DNA from: Yoonia sediminilitoris | GTDB taxonomy: Bacteria > Pseudomonadota > Alphaproteobacteria > Rhodobacterales > Rhodobacteraceae | Length of the DNA stretch: 64,000 bases | NCBI RefSeq assembly: GCF_003058085.1 | Contig: NZ_QBUD01000004.1 | Span: 1-64,000, forward strand | Direction of reading: 5' to 3' | In this document: piece after piece, positions 35,368 through 44,874 of the stretch | How positions within the stretch are numbered: the first letter of the stretch is position 1 | Layout of the letters: the number at the start of each line of letters is the position of its first letter | Notes under the pieces: generated by a model | What the model saw: only the letters and a program-made list of their open reading frames with translations | Database searches by the model: none | Told to the model about the DNA's origin: nothing | Translations under genes and position numbers: made by a program

Positions 35368-35369
35368 AG

Positions 35370-36212
35370 TCAGGTCTTTTTGGCGTCGTCGATCACGTTC
35401 ATGCCCGCCAGTCCGCTTTGTCCCAGATCGACCGAAGCGAAGGGTCCACCGTGGCACATATGGCCGGGGTCCTGATTGTCGAGCGGCCCGGTTTCGGCCA
35501 ACACCTGCTCCGCAAACTGTTCTGCATTGTCCTTGGGGCGATAGCCCAGAAAGCTGGCCTTGGCATTATCCACAGGTGCGCGGTCATTGTTGGACACACC
35601 ATAGACGATGGAAAAGCCTGACACTGGCGTGTCGATACTGCGCTGCACAAGCTGGATCAGATCATCATAGGACAACCATGACCCAAGTGCGCGCGCGTTA
35701 TTGACCTGCGCGCAGGACAGGATGCGCAGATGAACACTCTCAAGCCCGCGCTTGTCCCAATACATGGACCCCAGATCCTCTGCAAAGCACTTGGCAAGCC
35801 CGTAGAATGTATCAGGTCTGTGCCGCACTTCAGTGTCGATACATTCGTTCTTGGGATACATGCCCACCGCATGGATGGACGATGCATAGACAACCCGGCG
35901 CAAGCCGCGCTGATGGGCTGCTTCCCAGACATTATAAGCGCCGATAAAATTCGGACCCAGCAGCTGTTCAAACGGGCCTTCATCAACGAAGGCCCCGAAA
36001 TGAACAACCATATCCGCGCCCTCCAGAATGCGCATCATGTCATCAAGGCTTGCCAGATCGCCCTTTTCATAACGCTCACCGGGATAAAGCGTGCCGATAT
36101 CCTCCGCGATATCGGTCGAGACAAGCTCTTCGCACATCTGCGTCAGCGGTTCGCGCAGATAGGATCCCAGGCGGCCCGCAGCCCCTGTCAGAACAAGTTT
36201 TTTCATCATCAT
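35370..36212 (-). CDS. NAD-dependent uronate dehydrogenase-like protein (SDR)
   Basis: A 280-aa extended short-chain dehydrogenase. The NAD site is TGAAGRLGSYL, with the catalytic Ser in YASSIHAVGMYP and Tyr-Lys in YGLAKCFAEDL. The segments CAQVNNARALGSWLSYDDL and DNAKASFLGYRPKDNAEQF align by eye with Agrobacterium uronate dehydrogenase, which oxidises galacturonate or glucuronate to aldarolactones. The first of three ATGs at 36212 follows GGAGAATT. It is the last gene of the operon and overlaps the aldolase gene by 4 nt. Substrate is inferred, not proven. Confidence 0.8.
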   Translation of the reverse strand: MMMKKLVLTGAAGRLGSYLREPLTQMCEELVSTDIAEDIGTLYPGERYEKGDLASLDDMMRILEGADMVVHFGAFVDEGPFEQLLGPNFIGAYNVWEAAHQRGLRRVVYASSIHAVGMYPKNECIDTEVRHRPDTFYGLAKCFAEDLGSMYWDKRGLESVHLRILSCAQVNNARALGSWLSYDDLIQLVQRSIDTPVSGFSIVYGVSNNDRAPVDNAKASFLGYRPKDNAEQFAEQVLAETGPLDNQDPGHMCHGGPFASVDLGQSGLAGMNVIDDAKKT

Positions 36213-36979
36213 AATTCTCCTTTGACCTGGGCCAGAACCGCATCAGCAGCCCGCGCAAGCATGAGCGTATCCAATCCGCAGGCCACAAAGGTGAACCCTT
36301 TGTGCAGCAACTCGGTCGCAAATTTCGGGTCCGTCACCAATGTGCCGACAGGCATGCCCATGGCGATCAGTTTTTCGGCGGCAGGCAACACAAGTTCCCA
36401 TACGGCCGGGTCAAGCGCACCGCCCGCAGCACCAATATCAGCGGCAATATCAGCAGGGCCAAAGAAAATGCCGCTGACACCATCGACTGCGGCGATCTGT
36501 TCGGCCTGCGCGATGGCATCCGCACTTTCCAGTTGCAGAATGATCGTTGTTTCCGCTTCCACCCGGTCCACATAGTCAGTGACCCGACCAAATTTATTGG
36601 CCCGTGTGACCCCCGCAACACCGCGCATGCCCTTGGGTGGATAGCGCGTGGCGGCGACCGCTTTTTTGGCTTCTTCCACCGATCCGATCATCGGGAACAG
36701 CAGCCCTTGCACACCGATATCCATCAGCCTTTTGACAACAACCGGGTCATTCCATTCGGGGCGCACAATCGCCGTTGTGTTGGATGCGGCAAAGACCTGC
36801 AACTGGTGCAGCACAGACATGTAATCATTGGCCGTATGTTCCATATCGACAACCGCCCAATCATAACCAGCGTGCGCCACGACACCGGCCGCTATCGGGC
36901 TGCACAGGCTGACCCAAAGGCCGATTTGCTTCTGCTGCGCCTTCAGCGCCTTTTCGAATTCGTTGGTTTCCATCTGCAT
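36209..36979 (-). CDS. HpcH/HpaI family aldolase
   Basis: A 256-aa class II, metal-dependent aldolase of 2-keto acids. The pattern includes IGLWVSLCSPIAAGVVAHAGYDWAVVDMEHTANDY (catalytic His and metal-site Glu region), RPEWNDPVVVKRLMDIGVQGLLFPMI and LQLESADAIAQAEQIAAVDGVSGIFFGPADIAADIG. It would cleave a 2-keto-(3-deoxy) sugar acid or a 4-hydroxy-2-keto acid to pyruvate and an aldehyde. It sits between the FAD enzyme (1-nt overlap) and the uronate dehydrogenase-like gene (4-nt overlap). Confidence 0.88.
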   Translation of the reverse strand: MQMETNEFEKALKAQQKQIGLWVSLCSPIAAGVVAHAGYDWAVVDMEHTANDYMSVLHQLQVFAASNTTAIVRPEWNDPVVVKRLMDIGVQGLLFPMIGSVEEAKKAVAATRYPPKGMRGVAGVTRANKFGRVTDYVDRVEAETTIILQLESADAIAQAEQIAAVDGVSGIFFGPADIAADIGAAGGALDPAVWELVLPAAEKLIAMGMPVGTLVTDPKFATELLHKGFTFVACGLDTLMLARAADAVLAQVKGEL

Positions 36980-38181
36980 CAGATCACGGCCCTTTCAGTG
37001 ATTGGTATCTTGGCGCTGATCCGGTCAAAATGAAATGGAGTCAGATCAAGGCTGCGGTAACCGCCATAGGTCAAAAGCTCTGCCACGCCCCGGCCCATCG
37101 CGGGCGATTGTTGCAGCCCATGGCCGGAGAATCCATTGAGAAATATGAAATTACCCACCTGATCGTGCGGGCCGACAATCGCGTTCTGGTCAAAGCGGTT
37201 GTAGGCATAGTGGCCCACCCATTCCGACATCACCCTGATCGCCTCGAACTGCGGAATACGGGCGGCAATCGCGGGCCATATCTTGTCCTGCCAAAGCGCG
37301 TGATCCATCGCAAAATCGTCATAGGCCACGTCGGGGTCAATATCCGCGTGACCGCCAGCCAGATAGGTCCCGTTGCCGACCTCGCGCATATGCACGCCAG
37401 ACGGGTCAATCGTAAGTGGTAATTGCTGATCCAGCGGCCTTTCGGCCTTGAATATCCATGAATGGCGTTTGCGAGGTGCAACCGGCAGGTCAATGCCGGC
37501 CATGCGGCTGGTTTCAACGGCCCGCGGGCCGGACGCGTTGATGACATGACCGCAGCCGATCATTTGACCATCCGCCAGCGTCACGCTTTCGACCTTTGTG
37601 CCTGCCGCGTTCAGGGTCATTGCCACCACTTCATTTTCGATGAACGTGACGCCCCGTTCGCGCGCGCTTCGGCGGAACCAGTCAAAGACGGTAGAGCCGT
37701 CGAAATATCCTTCGTCCACCAGATTGATCGACCCAAGCAAAATATCATCGACATTGTAGAACGGGTAAGCCGCCTTGATTCGCGCAGCCGTCATCAACTG
37801 GGTGGCGGCCCCTGCTGCATGTTGCACCTTGATATTGGCGCGTAAAATGTCCGCAAAATCCGAGCTATCAGCCAGATACATGTAGCCGAACGATTTGATC
37901 GCGAGCTCAGGCACCCTGTCATCGCCGCCCATGTAACGGCGCAGGTTTTTCACAAACTCCGCCCCGAATTGCGAAATCTGCACATTTAGCCGCTCTGAAA
38001 ACTGCTGCCGGATGCAGGAATTGGTGTGGGTGGTCGATGCAAATGCATAGCTTGCGTCCCGTTCCACCACCAGCACGCGCCCGTCAAAATCAGGATTGTC
38101 CGCCAGAAACCACGCGGCAGACGCCCCCATGATTCCGCCACCCACGATGACGACGTCAAAGCTGGACGGCAGCGGCATCAA
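36979..38181 (-). CDS. FAD-dependent oxidoreductase (DAO family)
   Basis: A 400-aa amine/amino-acid oxidase-type flavoprotein. The dinucleotide site VVIVGGGIMGASAAWFLAD is at residues 9-27, with the acidic ribose ligand in VLVVERDASYA. The second half includes GHADIDPDVAYDD and FLNGFSGHGLQQSPAMGRGVAELL, the C-terminal FAD contact. No Cys is found in the S-H-G region typical for covalent flavin in sarcosine oxidase, so noncovalent FAD is likely. It belongs to a compact catabolic operon and overlaps hyuB by 4 nt. Confidence 0.88.
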   Translation of the reverse strand: MMPLPSSFDVVIVGGGIMGASAAWFLADNPDFDGRVLVVERDASYAFASTTHTNSCIRQQFSERLNVQISQFGAEFVKNLRRYMGGDDRVPELAIKSFGYMYLADSSDFADILRANIKVQHAAGAATQLMTAARIKAAYPFYNVDDILLGSINLVDEGYFDGSTVFDWFRRSARERGVTFIENEVVAMTLNAAGTKVESVTLADGQMIGCGHVINASGPRAVETSRMAGIDLPVAPRKRHSWIFKAERPLDQQLPLTIDPSGVHMREVGNGTYLAGGHADIDPDVAYDDFAMDHALWQDKIWPAIAARIPQFEAIRVMSEWVGHYAYNRFDQNAIVGPHDQVGNFIFLNGFSGHGLQQSPAMGRGVAELLTYGGYRSLDLTPFHFDRISAKIPITERAVI

Positions 38182-39878
38182 AGGTCCTCTCCTTTAGCGA
38201 TGGCGGCCAGTACAGCAGCAATTTCATCAGCCGAAAGCCCATAATCGCGCGCGGCAGTTTCCGCCGAGATATAGCCGCGTGCAAGGTCCCGTTTCACAGC
38301 CGCAGGGTCGCGCGCTGCCGGGTCGCCGTAGCCGCCACCACCGGGAAAGGCCATCATCACGCGGTGGCCATGCGGCACAAATTGCTTACCCTTGCCGCGC
38401 ATCGCGACACCATCGTCGCGGGCGATTGTCGTGGGGGCGCCCGCCGCGCCATCCCTGCGCCCGCGCGCCGGATGATCAACCCGGTCCAGCATAGCCTGCA
38501 TGTCAAATTCATAGCCGTCCCGCGCGCTGACCTCCATGAACTGGCCCAAGCCGCCGCGCGTCTGGCCCGCACCGCCGCTGTCGGGGCGCAATTCCTTGCG
38601 CCAGATAATGACGGGGCCTGCATGTTCCGTGGCCTCGACCGGCATGGTCATGACCCCCGAAGGAAACGCCGTGGCATTCAGCCCGTCAAAGCGGGGGCGC
38701 GCACCGGAACCGCCGGAATTAAAGGTCAACACCTCGGCACGCTTGCCGCCCGCATCCGCCACAGGGCGTAGCGAGACCTGAAAATTGCACAAACATCCCG
38801 CACCCTCTGCCGGAACCACCCCCGGCACGATTTTGTCAAAGGCATCATAAACCGCGTCAGGCACGAAATGCCCGATGATGTGACGCAAGGCCACAGGTGC
38901 CGGATGCAGTGCATTGACGATGGTGTTTTCGGGAGCAGTCACCTCGAATGGGGCAAGTGACGCCGCATTATTGGGTATTTCCGGCGCAATCGCACACTTC
39001 AGCGCATAGCAGGCATAAGCTTTGGCATAGACAAACGGGCAATTGATCCCTTTTTTGTCCACGCCAGAGGTGCCTGCAAAATCCGTGATGATCCTGTCCT
39101 CACCCACTGTCACTTTGACCTTGAGCGTGATCGGGCTGTCGAACCCGTCAATCGTCATCCGACCCGATGCTGTTTCGCGCGGAAGTGCGGCGATCCGGTC
39201 AATCGTCGCGCGGCGGGAATGCTCAAGGATGAAGCCGGCGATGTCTTCCAGATCGTCCAGACCGAACTCCACCATCATATCCTGCAATCGGCGGTGTCCG
39301 ATTTCGTTGCAACTGGCCAGCGCATAGACATCGCCAACGACCTGATCAGGTTCGCGGACATTGCCCCGGATCAATCGGACCAGCGTTTCATCAACGACAC
39401 CGGCGCGCGCGAAATGCATGATGGGGATATAAAGCCCCTCTTCATACACGCTTTGAGCATCGGCCCCAAAACCGCGCCCGCCGATATCTACGACATGGGC
39501 AGTGCAGGCAAAAAAACCAACCAGCGCGTCCTTGTGAAATGAAGGTGTGACCATAGTGATGTCATGCAGGTGCCCGGTACCTTCCCAGGGATCATTGGTA
39601 ATATAGACGTCACCCTGCGCGATGTTTTCCCGCCCGATACGCCGAATGAAATGGGCAACTGCATCGGCCATGGCGTTCACATGGCCCGGCGTGCCGGTGA
39701 CAGCTTGCGCCAACATCCGTCCGTGTGTGTCATAGACACCCGCAGACAGATCACCTGCCTCGCGGACAGAGGTCGAAAAGGCCGTGCGGACAAGCGCCTG
39801 CGCCTGTTCCTCAACCACTGAAATCAGGCGGTTCCACATAACCTGGAAGGCCACATTGCCAGCACCTTTCGTCATCAC
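38178..39878 (-). CDS. hyuB: Hydantoinase B/oxoprolinase family protein
   Basis: A 566-aa HyuB-type subunit. Typical segments are VREAGDLSAGVYD, GTPGHVNAMADAVAHF, NDPWEGTGHLHDITMV, and SGGSGARPRFDGLN, followed by WRKELRPDSGGAGQTRGGLG. Together with HyuA it should hydrolyse a cyclic amide such as a hydantoin, N-methylhydantoin or 5-oxoproline with ATP. It overlaps HyuA by 4 nt and the FAD oxidoreductase by 4 nt, showing coupled translation. Confidence 0.9.
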   Translation of the reverse strand: MMTKGAGNVAFQVMWNRLISVVEEQAQALVRTAFSTSVREAGDLSAGVYDTHGRMLAQAVTGTPGHVNAMADAVAHFIRRIGRENIAQGDVYITNDPWEGTGHLHDITMVTPSFHKDALVGFFACTAHVVDIGGRGFGADAQSVYEEGLYIPIMHFARAGVVDETLVRLIRGNVREPDQVVGDVYALASCNEIGHRRLQDMMVEFGLDDLEDIAGFILEHSRRATIDRIAALPRETASGRMTIDGFDSPITLKVKVTVGEDRIITDFAGTSGVDKKGINCPFVYAKAYACYALKCAIAPEIPNNAASLAPFEVTAPENTIVNALHPAPVALRHIIGHFVPDAVYDAFDKIVPGVVPAEGAGCLCNFQVSLRPVADAGGKRAEVLTFNSGGSGARPRFDGLNATAFPSGVMTMPVEATEHAGPVIIWRKELRPDSGGAGQTRGGLGQFMEVSARDGYEFDMQAMLDRVDHPARGRRDGAAGAPTTIARDDGVAMRGKGKQFVPHGHRVMMAFPGGGGYGDPAARDPAAVKRDLARGYISAETAARDYGLSADEIAAVLAAIAKGEDL

Positions 39879-41959
39879 TCAGCCCCTTTTGTCACGATAT
39901 CAATGCAGCCGTCTGGCTGACAGACAGCAATCCGGCTTGCGGGGACAATGATGGTGGTTTCATCCTCGGTGATTGCGGCAGGGCCTTGCACATAACCGCC
40001 TGCCTTGGTTCCTGCGCGCAAGACGATGTTGGCATCGTGATAATGACCCGCAATGGGATCAAAGATCGGGCGGGTTCCTGTGGTTGCGGCGGCCTCTCCT
40101 GCGCTGGTCTGTGACACGCGGGCTACCGGATCGGGGCGGGTCGTGGCGTTCACGGACCAGACGGTGATTTCAATATCCATCCCCGCGACAGGTCGTCCGA
40201 ATAGCTTGGTATATTCTTCTTCGAAACGGGTACAGAAAACGGCTGCGTTCGGGCTCATCGCTTGTGATTGCGTCAGCGGCACCGGAATTTCCCAGCCTTG
40301 ACCCGCATAGCGCATGTAGACCTTGAATTCTGCCTGAATTTCCGCCTGCGCGTCACACGTGCGTACAAACCCCGTCGCCTCCGACTGGAGCGCTGACAGA
40401 ACGTCGGTGATGATGTCAGGCGCGAAATCCGAAAGCGTCATATAGAGTGATCTGTTCGCTTCAAAACTGAAGGGCGCCCGCAAAAACCCGATGGCAGAGC
40501 CGACACCGGCCCCCGGCGGTACCAGCAGCCGCCTGATCCCAAGCTTTTCGCACAAACGCCCCGCGTGTAATGGAGCAGCCCCGCCAAAGGCGATCATGGT
40601 GTAATCTGAAAGGTCCTCGCCATTTTCGACCGCATGCACGCGGGCGGCGTTGGCCATGTTTTCATCAACCACTTCGGCCAATCCAAAGGCGGCGGCAACC
40701 GCATCCATTTCAAGCGGATCACCCAGATGGCGTTGCAGCGCAGACTGCGACCGGTCGCGGTCCAGCGGGATTGACCCACCCGCAAAATTATCAGGGTCAA
40801 GCTTGCCAAGGATCAGGTCTGCATCTGTCACGGCTGGGCGCGCACCGCCGCGCCCGTAGCAAGCCGGACCGGGCTCAGAGCCCGCACTTTCCGGCCCTAC
40901 CCTGATCTGGCGCATCCCGTCCACCTGCGCCAATGACCCCCCGCCTGCGCCAATTTCGACCATATCGATCACCGGGATCGAAATCGGCATCCCGGACCCT
41001 TTTTTGAAGCGGTACGTGCGGGCCACTTCGAAAACGCGCGACGTTTTCGGAGTCTGGTCCTTGATCAGACAAATCTTGGCCGTGGTGCCGCCCATGTCAA
41101 ACGACAGCACCTTGCCCAGACCGTAGCGGGCAGCAATGTTCGCGGCAAAGACGGCGCCGCCCGCCGGGCCGGATTCGACCAGCCGCACCGGAAACTCAGC
41201 CGCACTTTCCAGCGCGATGATCCCACCGCCCGAATGCATCAGAAAGATATCGCATTGCACGCCTTGCGCACGCAGTTGCCCCGCAAGCCTGCCAAGGTAG
41301 GATTTCATAAGCGGCTTGATATAGGCGTTGGCAACGACCGTGTTGAAACGCTCGTATTCGCGCATCTGCGGGCTGACGTCCGACGACAACGATACCATTG
41401 CACCCGGCATCCGATCGGCCAGCACATCGCGGATCATCCGTTCATGGGCCGGGTTCAGATAGGAATGGATCAGCCCGACAGCAACCGATTCAAAGCCTGC
41501 GGCGGCAATCTGGTCAACAAGGGCTGTGACCTCACCCCGGTCGAGGTCAATCATGACCTCGCCCTTGGCGTTGATCCGTTCATCCACGACAAACCGCATC
41601 TGGCGCGGCAACAGTGGTTCGGGCAGCACAAGGTTTAGGTCGTATTGCTCAAACCTGCTTTCTGTGCGCATCTCGATCACATCGCGAAAGCCCTTGGTGG
41701 TGATCAGCGCGGTCTTGGCACCGCGCCGTTCGATCAGCGCATTGGTGGCCAGCGTCGTGCCATGGATGATCTGTCCGATCTGATCCGGCGTAATGCACGC
41801 CTGCGCGCACACCTGATGCATGCCATTGATGATGGCATTTTCAGGGGCGGCATAGGTCGTCAGGACCTTGGTGGAATAGGTCGCACCCTGCGCTTCGAGC
41901 ACGACATCGGTAAAGGTGCCCCCGATATCAACGCCCAACCGGATCGCGTCAGATGCCAT
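39875..41959 (-). CDS. hyuA: Hydantoinase A/oxoprolinase family protein
   Basis: A 694-aa ATP-dependent subunit with the acetate-kinase/actin fold. The phosphate motif LGVDIGGTFTDVVLE is at the N-terminus; IIHGTTLATNALIERRGAKTAL and RTESRFEQYDLN follow, then VSFDMGGTTAKICLI as phosphate 2 and GAGGGSLAQVD. It is complete, with length typical of HyuA. The partner HyuB is directly downstream. Substrate is not fixed by sequence; N-methylhydantoin, hydantoin and oxoproline are the known options. Confidence 0.9.
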   Translation of the reverse strand: MASDAIRLGVDIGGTFTDVVLEAQGATYSTKVLTTYAAPENAIINGMHQVCAQACITPDQIGQIIHGTTLATNALIERRGAKTALITTKGFRDVIEMRTESRFEQYDLNLVLPEPLLPRQMRFVVDERINAKGEVMIDLDRGEVTALVDQIAAAGFESVAVGLIHSYLNPAHERMIRDVLADRMPGAMVSLSSDVSPQMREYERFNTVVANAYIKPLMKSYLGRLAGQLRAQGVQCDIFLMHSGGGIIALESAAEFPVRLVESGPAGGAVFAANIAARYGLGKVLSFDMGGTTAKICLIKDQTPKTSRVFEVARTYRFKKGSGMPISIPVIDMVEIGAGGGSLAQVDGMRQIRVGPESAGSEPGPACYGRGGARPAVTDADLILGKLDPDNFAGGSIPLDRDRSQSALQRHLGDPLEMDAVAAAFGLAEVVDENMANAARVHAVENGEDLSDYTMIAFGGAAPLHAGRLCEKLGIRRLLVPPGAGVGSAIGFLRAPFSFEANRSLYMTLSDFAPDIITDVLSALQSEATGFVRTCDAQAEIQAEFKVYMRYAGQGWEIPVPLTQSQAMSPNAAVFCTRFEEEYTKLFGRPVAGMDIEITVWSVNATTRPDPVARVSQTSAGEAAATTGTRPIFDPIAGHYHDANIVLRAGTKAGGYVQGPAAITEDETTIIVPASRIAVCQPDGCIDIVTKGAE

Positions 41960-41967
41960 TTGATACC

Positions 41968-43764
41968 CTAGTGGTTGTCACGTGGCATGTGCTTGCGCGC
42001 CACATCTTGGTATTTTGTGGCATCGCGTAGGGTCATGCCCTTGTCAAAGGGCTGCACAAGCTCGCGGAAATATTGCTGCCACGGGGTCTGGCTAACCGGG
42101 ATCGGGAACCCGCCTGCCGCGACAAGCCCTTCCAACCTGCTGGCCAGCTCTTCCTCTGACACCAGAATGTTGGCCGAGAAATCATTGAGGTCGATCCGGA
42201 CGCGGTCACCGGTGCGCAGCAATGCCAGTCCACCATTGTCGGGTGCTTCAGGTGCTGCATTCAGGATCGAAGGTGACCCCGAAGTTCCAGACTGCCGCCC
42301 GTCACCAATGCAGGGCAGTGCCCCAACCCCTTGCTTAAGCAGGTAAGAAGGCGGGCGCATATTCACAACCTCTGCACCACCGGGATAACCCTTGGGCCCA
42401 GCACCGCGCATCACCAGAATGCAATTTTCGTCGATCTCTTCGGCGGGATCATCAATCCGGTGATGATAGTCCTCTGGCCCGTCAAAGACGACAGCGCGCC
42501 CTTCAAAGGCGTTCGGGTCATCGGGGTTTGACAGATAGGTTTTGCGGAACGCTTCGCTGATCACGCTGGTTTTCATGATCGCACTATCAAACAGGTTCCC
42601 CTTGAGGTTCACAAAACCTGCCGATTGCATCAGCGGATCAGACACCGGCTTGATCACATCATCGTTCGACGTGCGGCGTAGCGCGCAATTGTCGGCCATT
42701 GTCTGACCATTGACGGTCAGCGCACCAGGATGCGGCAGAAGCCCCGCTTGCAACAGTTCGGCCACCACGGCGGGCACGCCGCCCGCACGGTGGTAATCCT
42801 CGCCCAGATATTTGCCCGCAGGCTGCAAGTTGACCAGCAGCGGGATATCATGGCCCAGCGCCTGCCAGTCATCATTGTCCAGCGGCACGCCCAAATGACT
42901 GGCCACCCCATTCAGGTGGATCGGCGCATTGGTCGAACCGCCAATGGCAGAATTGATCACAATCGCATTCTCAAAGGCTTCGCGGGTCATGATATCGGAC
43001 GGGCGTACATCCCCCCACACCATATCCACAATGCGTTTGCCGGTCTCGTAACTGATCTGGCCGCGCTCGCGGTAGGGTGCGGGGATCGCAGCAGAGCCGG
43101 GCAGTTGCATCCCCAGCGCCTCAGCCAGCGAATTCATCGTGGTCGCCGTGCCCATCGTGTTGCAGTATCCGACAGAAGGGGCTGAGGCGGCGGCGATTTC
43201 AAGGAACTGTTCATTGTCGATCTCGCCCGCAGCCAGCCGCTCGCGCGCTTTCCAGATCACCGTGCCGGAGCCCGCGCGTTCGCCTTCGAACCAGCCGTTC
43301 AGCATCGGCCCGACAGACAGGGCGATGGCAGGGATATTGACGGTCGCTGCCGCCATCAGCAGTGCAGGCGTGGTCTTGTCGCAACCGATGGTCAGGACAA
43401 CACCGTCAAGCGGGTACCCAAACAGGCTTTCGACCAGACCGAGATAGGCCAGATTGCGGTCAAGGCTGGCCGTCGGGCGCTTGCCAGTTTCCTGGATCGG
43501 GTGCACGGGGACCTCGAGCGGAACGCCACCAGCGGCGATAATCCCGTCGCGTACCCGCTTGGCCAGTTCGATATGGTGGCGATTGCAGGGGCTCAGGTCG
43601 CTGCCAGTCTGCGCAATCGCGATGATCGGCTTGCCCGACTGCAGTTCCTCGCGGGTTAGCCCGTAGTTGAGGTAACGCTCAAGATAAAGCGCGGTCATCT
43701 CCAGATTTTCGGGGTTGTTGAACCATTTGCGTGAACGCAGGTCTTCGGGGCGAATTTTGGTCAC
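41968..43764 (-). CDS. IlvD/Edd family dehydratase (aldonate dehydratase-like)
   Basis: A 598-aa iron-sulfur dehydratase. Cluster cysteines occur in [23 protein letters not shown] and [10 protein letters not shown]. The overall pattern ([19 protein letters not shown] at the N-terminus, [31 protein letters not shown]) fits the sugar-acid subfamily (arabonate, xylonate, galactonate) rather than biosynthetic IlvD. I chose a GTG at 43764, preceded by GGAG, so the protein begins [13 protein letters not shown]; the frame is open upstream to 43836, but those residues look random. First gene of the minus-strand operon, with 8 nt to hyuA. Confidence 0.86.
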   Translation of the reverse strand: MTKIRPEDLRSRKWFNNPENLEMTALYLERYLNYGLTREELQSGKPIIAIAQTGSDLSPCNRHHIELAKRVRDGIIAAGGVPLEVPVHPIQETGKRPTASLDRNLAYLGLVESLFGYPLDGVVLTIGCDKTTPALLMAAATVNIPAIALSVGPMLNGWFEGERAGSGTVIWKARERLAAGEIDNEQFLEIAAASAPSVGYCNTMGTATTMNSLAEALGMQLPGSAAIPAPYRERGQISYETGKRIVDMVWGDVRPSDIMTREAFENAIVINSAIGGSTNAPIHLNGVASHLGVPLDNDDWQALGHDIPLLVNLQPAGKYLGEDYHRAGGVPAVVAELLQAGLLPHPGALTVNGQTMADNCALRRTSNDDVIKPVSDPLMQSAGFVNLKGNLFDSAIMKTSVISEAFRKTYLSNPDDPNAFEGRAVVFDGPEDYHHRIDDPAEEIDENCILVMRGAGPKGYPGGAEVVNMRPPSYLLKQGVGALPCIGDGRQSGTSGSPSILNAAPEAPDNGGLALLRTGDRVRIDLNDFSANILVSEEELASRLEGLVAAGGFPIPVSQTPWQQYFRELVQPFDKGMTLRDATKYQDVARKHMPRDNH

Positions 43765-44007
43765 GTTATGCTCCGTCTGTCGGGACGTGGGGATTTTGTC
43801 TTTGCTGTCAAACTTTGTGCCCTGATTGTTTGGCAATGAAAAGGTCTGCCTGCGCCAAAGTCCCCGAACAGATCCCCTGCAAACCTGCCGATGGCCAAGG
43901 AAATTGCCCTTTTTGCAGCAGAAATTGGCGGGACCCGCACGCTACGACCTTGCTTTTGTGGCAGCACGCGGGCTACCCATGCGGCAATGAATGTGGAGTT
44001 TCAGGCG

Positions 44008-44874
44008 ATGACCGCACCAACATCAGACGACCCCAAAACACTCGTCAGCGCAGCGTGGCTTGCAACCCATTTGAACGATCCGAATATGCGCATATTTGAT
44101 GCCTCTTGGTATTTGCCGGACGCGGGCAGAGACGGGCGGGCCGAGTACGAAAAGGCGCATATCCCCGGTGCCCGCTACTTCGATATTGATGAAATCTCGG
44201 ACCACCGGTCCGAATTGCCGCATATGGCACCGCCGATCGAAAAGTTCATGTCGCGGATGCGCACAATGGGTGTCGGCGACGGGCATCAGGTGGTTGTATA
44301 TGACGGGATGGGCATGTTTTCCGCCGCGCGCGTCTGGTGGCTTTTTCGGTTGATGGGACAGCCCAACGTGGCCGTTCTGGATGGCGGTCTGCCGAAATGG
44401 ATTGCCGAAGGAAACGCAACAACAACTGCACCGCCAGTGATCCGCGACCGCCACATGACGGTAGACTATCAAAAAGACATGGTCCGCGATGTGACCCAAG
44501 TGGCCCGTGCCGCCAAGCTGGGGGATTACACCATCATCGACGCCCGCGCCCCGGCCCGTTTTCGCGGCGATGCGCCTGAACCGCGCGAAGGGCTGCGTTC
44601 CGGTCATATTCCGGGATCGCGTAATGTCTTTTTTCAAGACTTGCTGAATGACGACGGCACCATGAAACCGCCCGCCGCATTGCGGGCAGTCTTTACCGAT
44701 GCGGGCGTCGATCTGGACAAGCCTGCCATCACGACATGTGGCTCTGGCGTGACTGCTGCCGTCCTGTCGCTGGCGCTTGAGCGGATAGGCAAGACCGATC
44801 ATTCACTCTATGATGGCTCATGGTCCGAATGGGGCATGTACGCCGACCTGCCAATAGAAACCGGAGCAGCCTGA
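44008..44874 (+). CDS. sseA: 3-mercaptopyruvate sulfurtransferase
   Basis: A 288-aa tandem rhodanese protein. The inactive first domain includes IFDASWYLPDAGRDG; the second holds the catalytic loop TTCGSGVTAAVLSLAL with Cys near residue 243. CGSGVT identifies mercaptopyruvate sulfurtransferases, in contrast with CRKG.T of thiosulfate rhodaneses. The ATG at 44008 is used; an ATG at 43987 is in frame. Its stop overlaps the aminotransferase start (TGATG), a pairing that can turn cysteine into 3-mercaptopyruvate and then persulfide. It is divergent from the IlvD-type operon. Confidence 0.92.
   Translation: MTAPTSDDPKTLVSAAWLATHLNDPNMRIFDASWYLPDAGRDGRAEYEKAHIPGARYFDIDEISDHRSELPHMAPPIEKFMSRMRTMGVGDGHQVVVYDGMGMFSAARVWWLFRLMGQPNVAVLDGGLPKWIAEGNATTTAPPVIRDRHMTVDYQKDMVRDVTQVARAAKLGDYTIIDARAPARFRGDAPEPREGLRSGHIPGSRNVFFQDLLNDDGTMKPPAALRAVFTDAGVDLDKPAITTCGSGVTAAVLSLALERIGKTDHSLYDGSWSEWGMYADLPIETGAA

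Noticed and set aside
43765-44007. Short inverted repeat ATTG...CAAT in the IlvD/sseA divergent region as an operator
   Set aside because: The arms are only 4 bp and such repeats are expected by chance; noted but not annotated.
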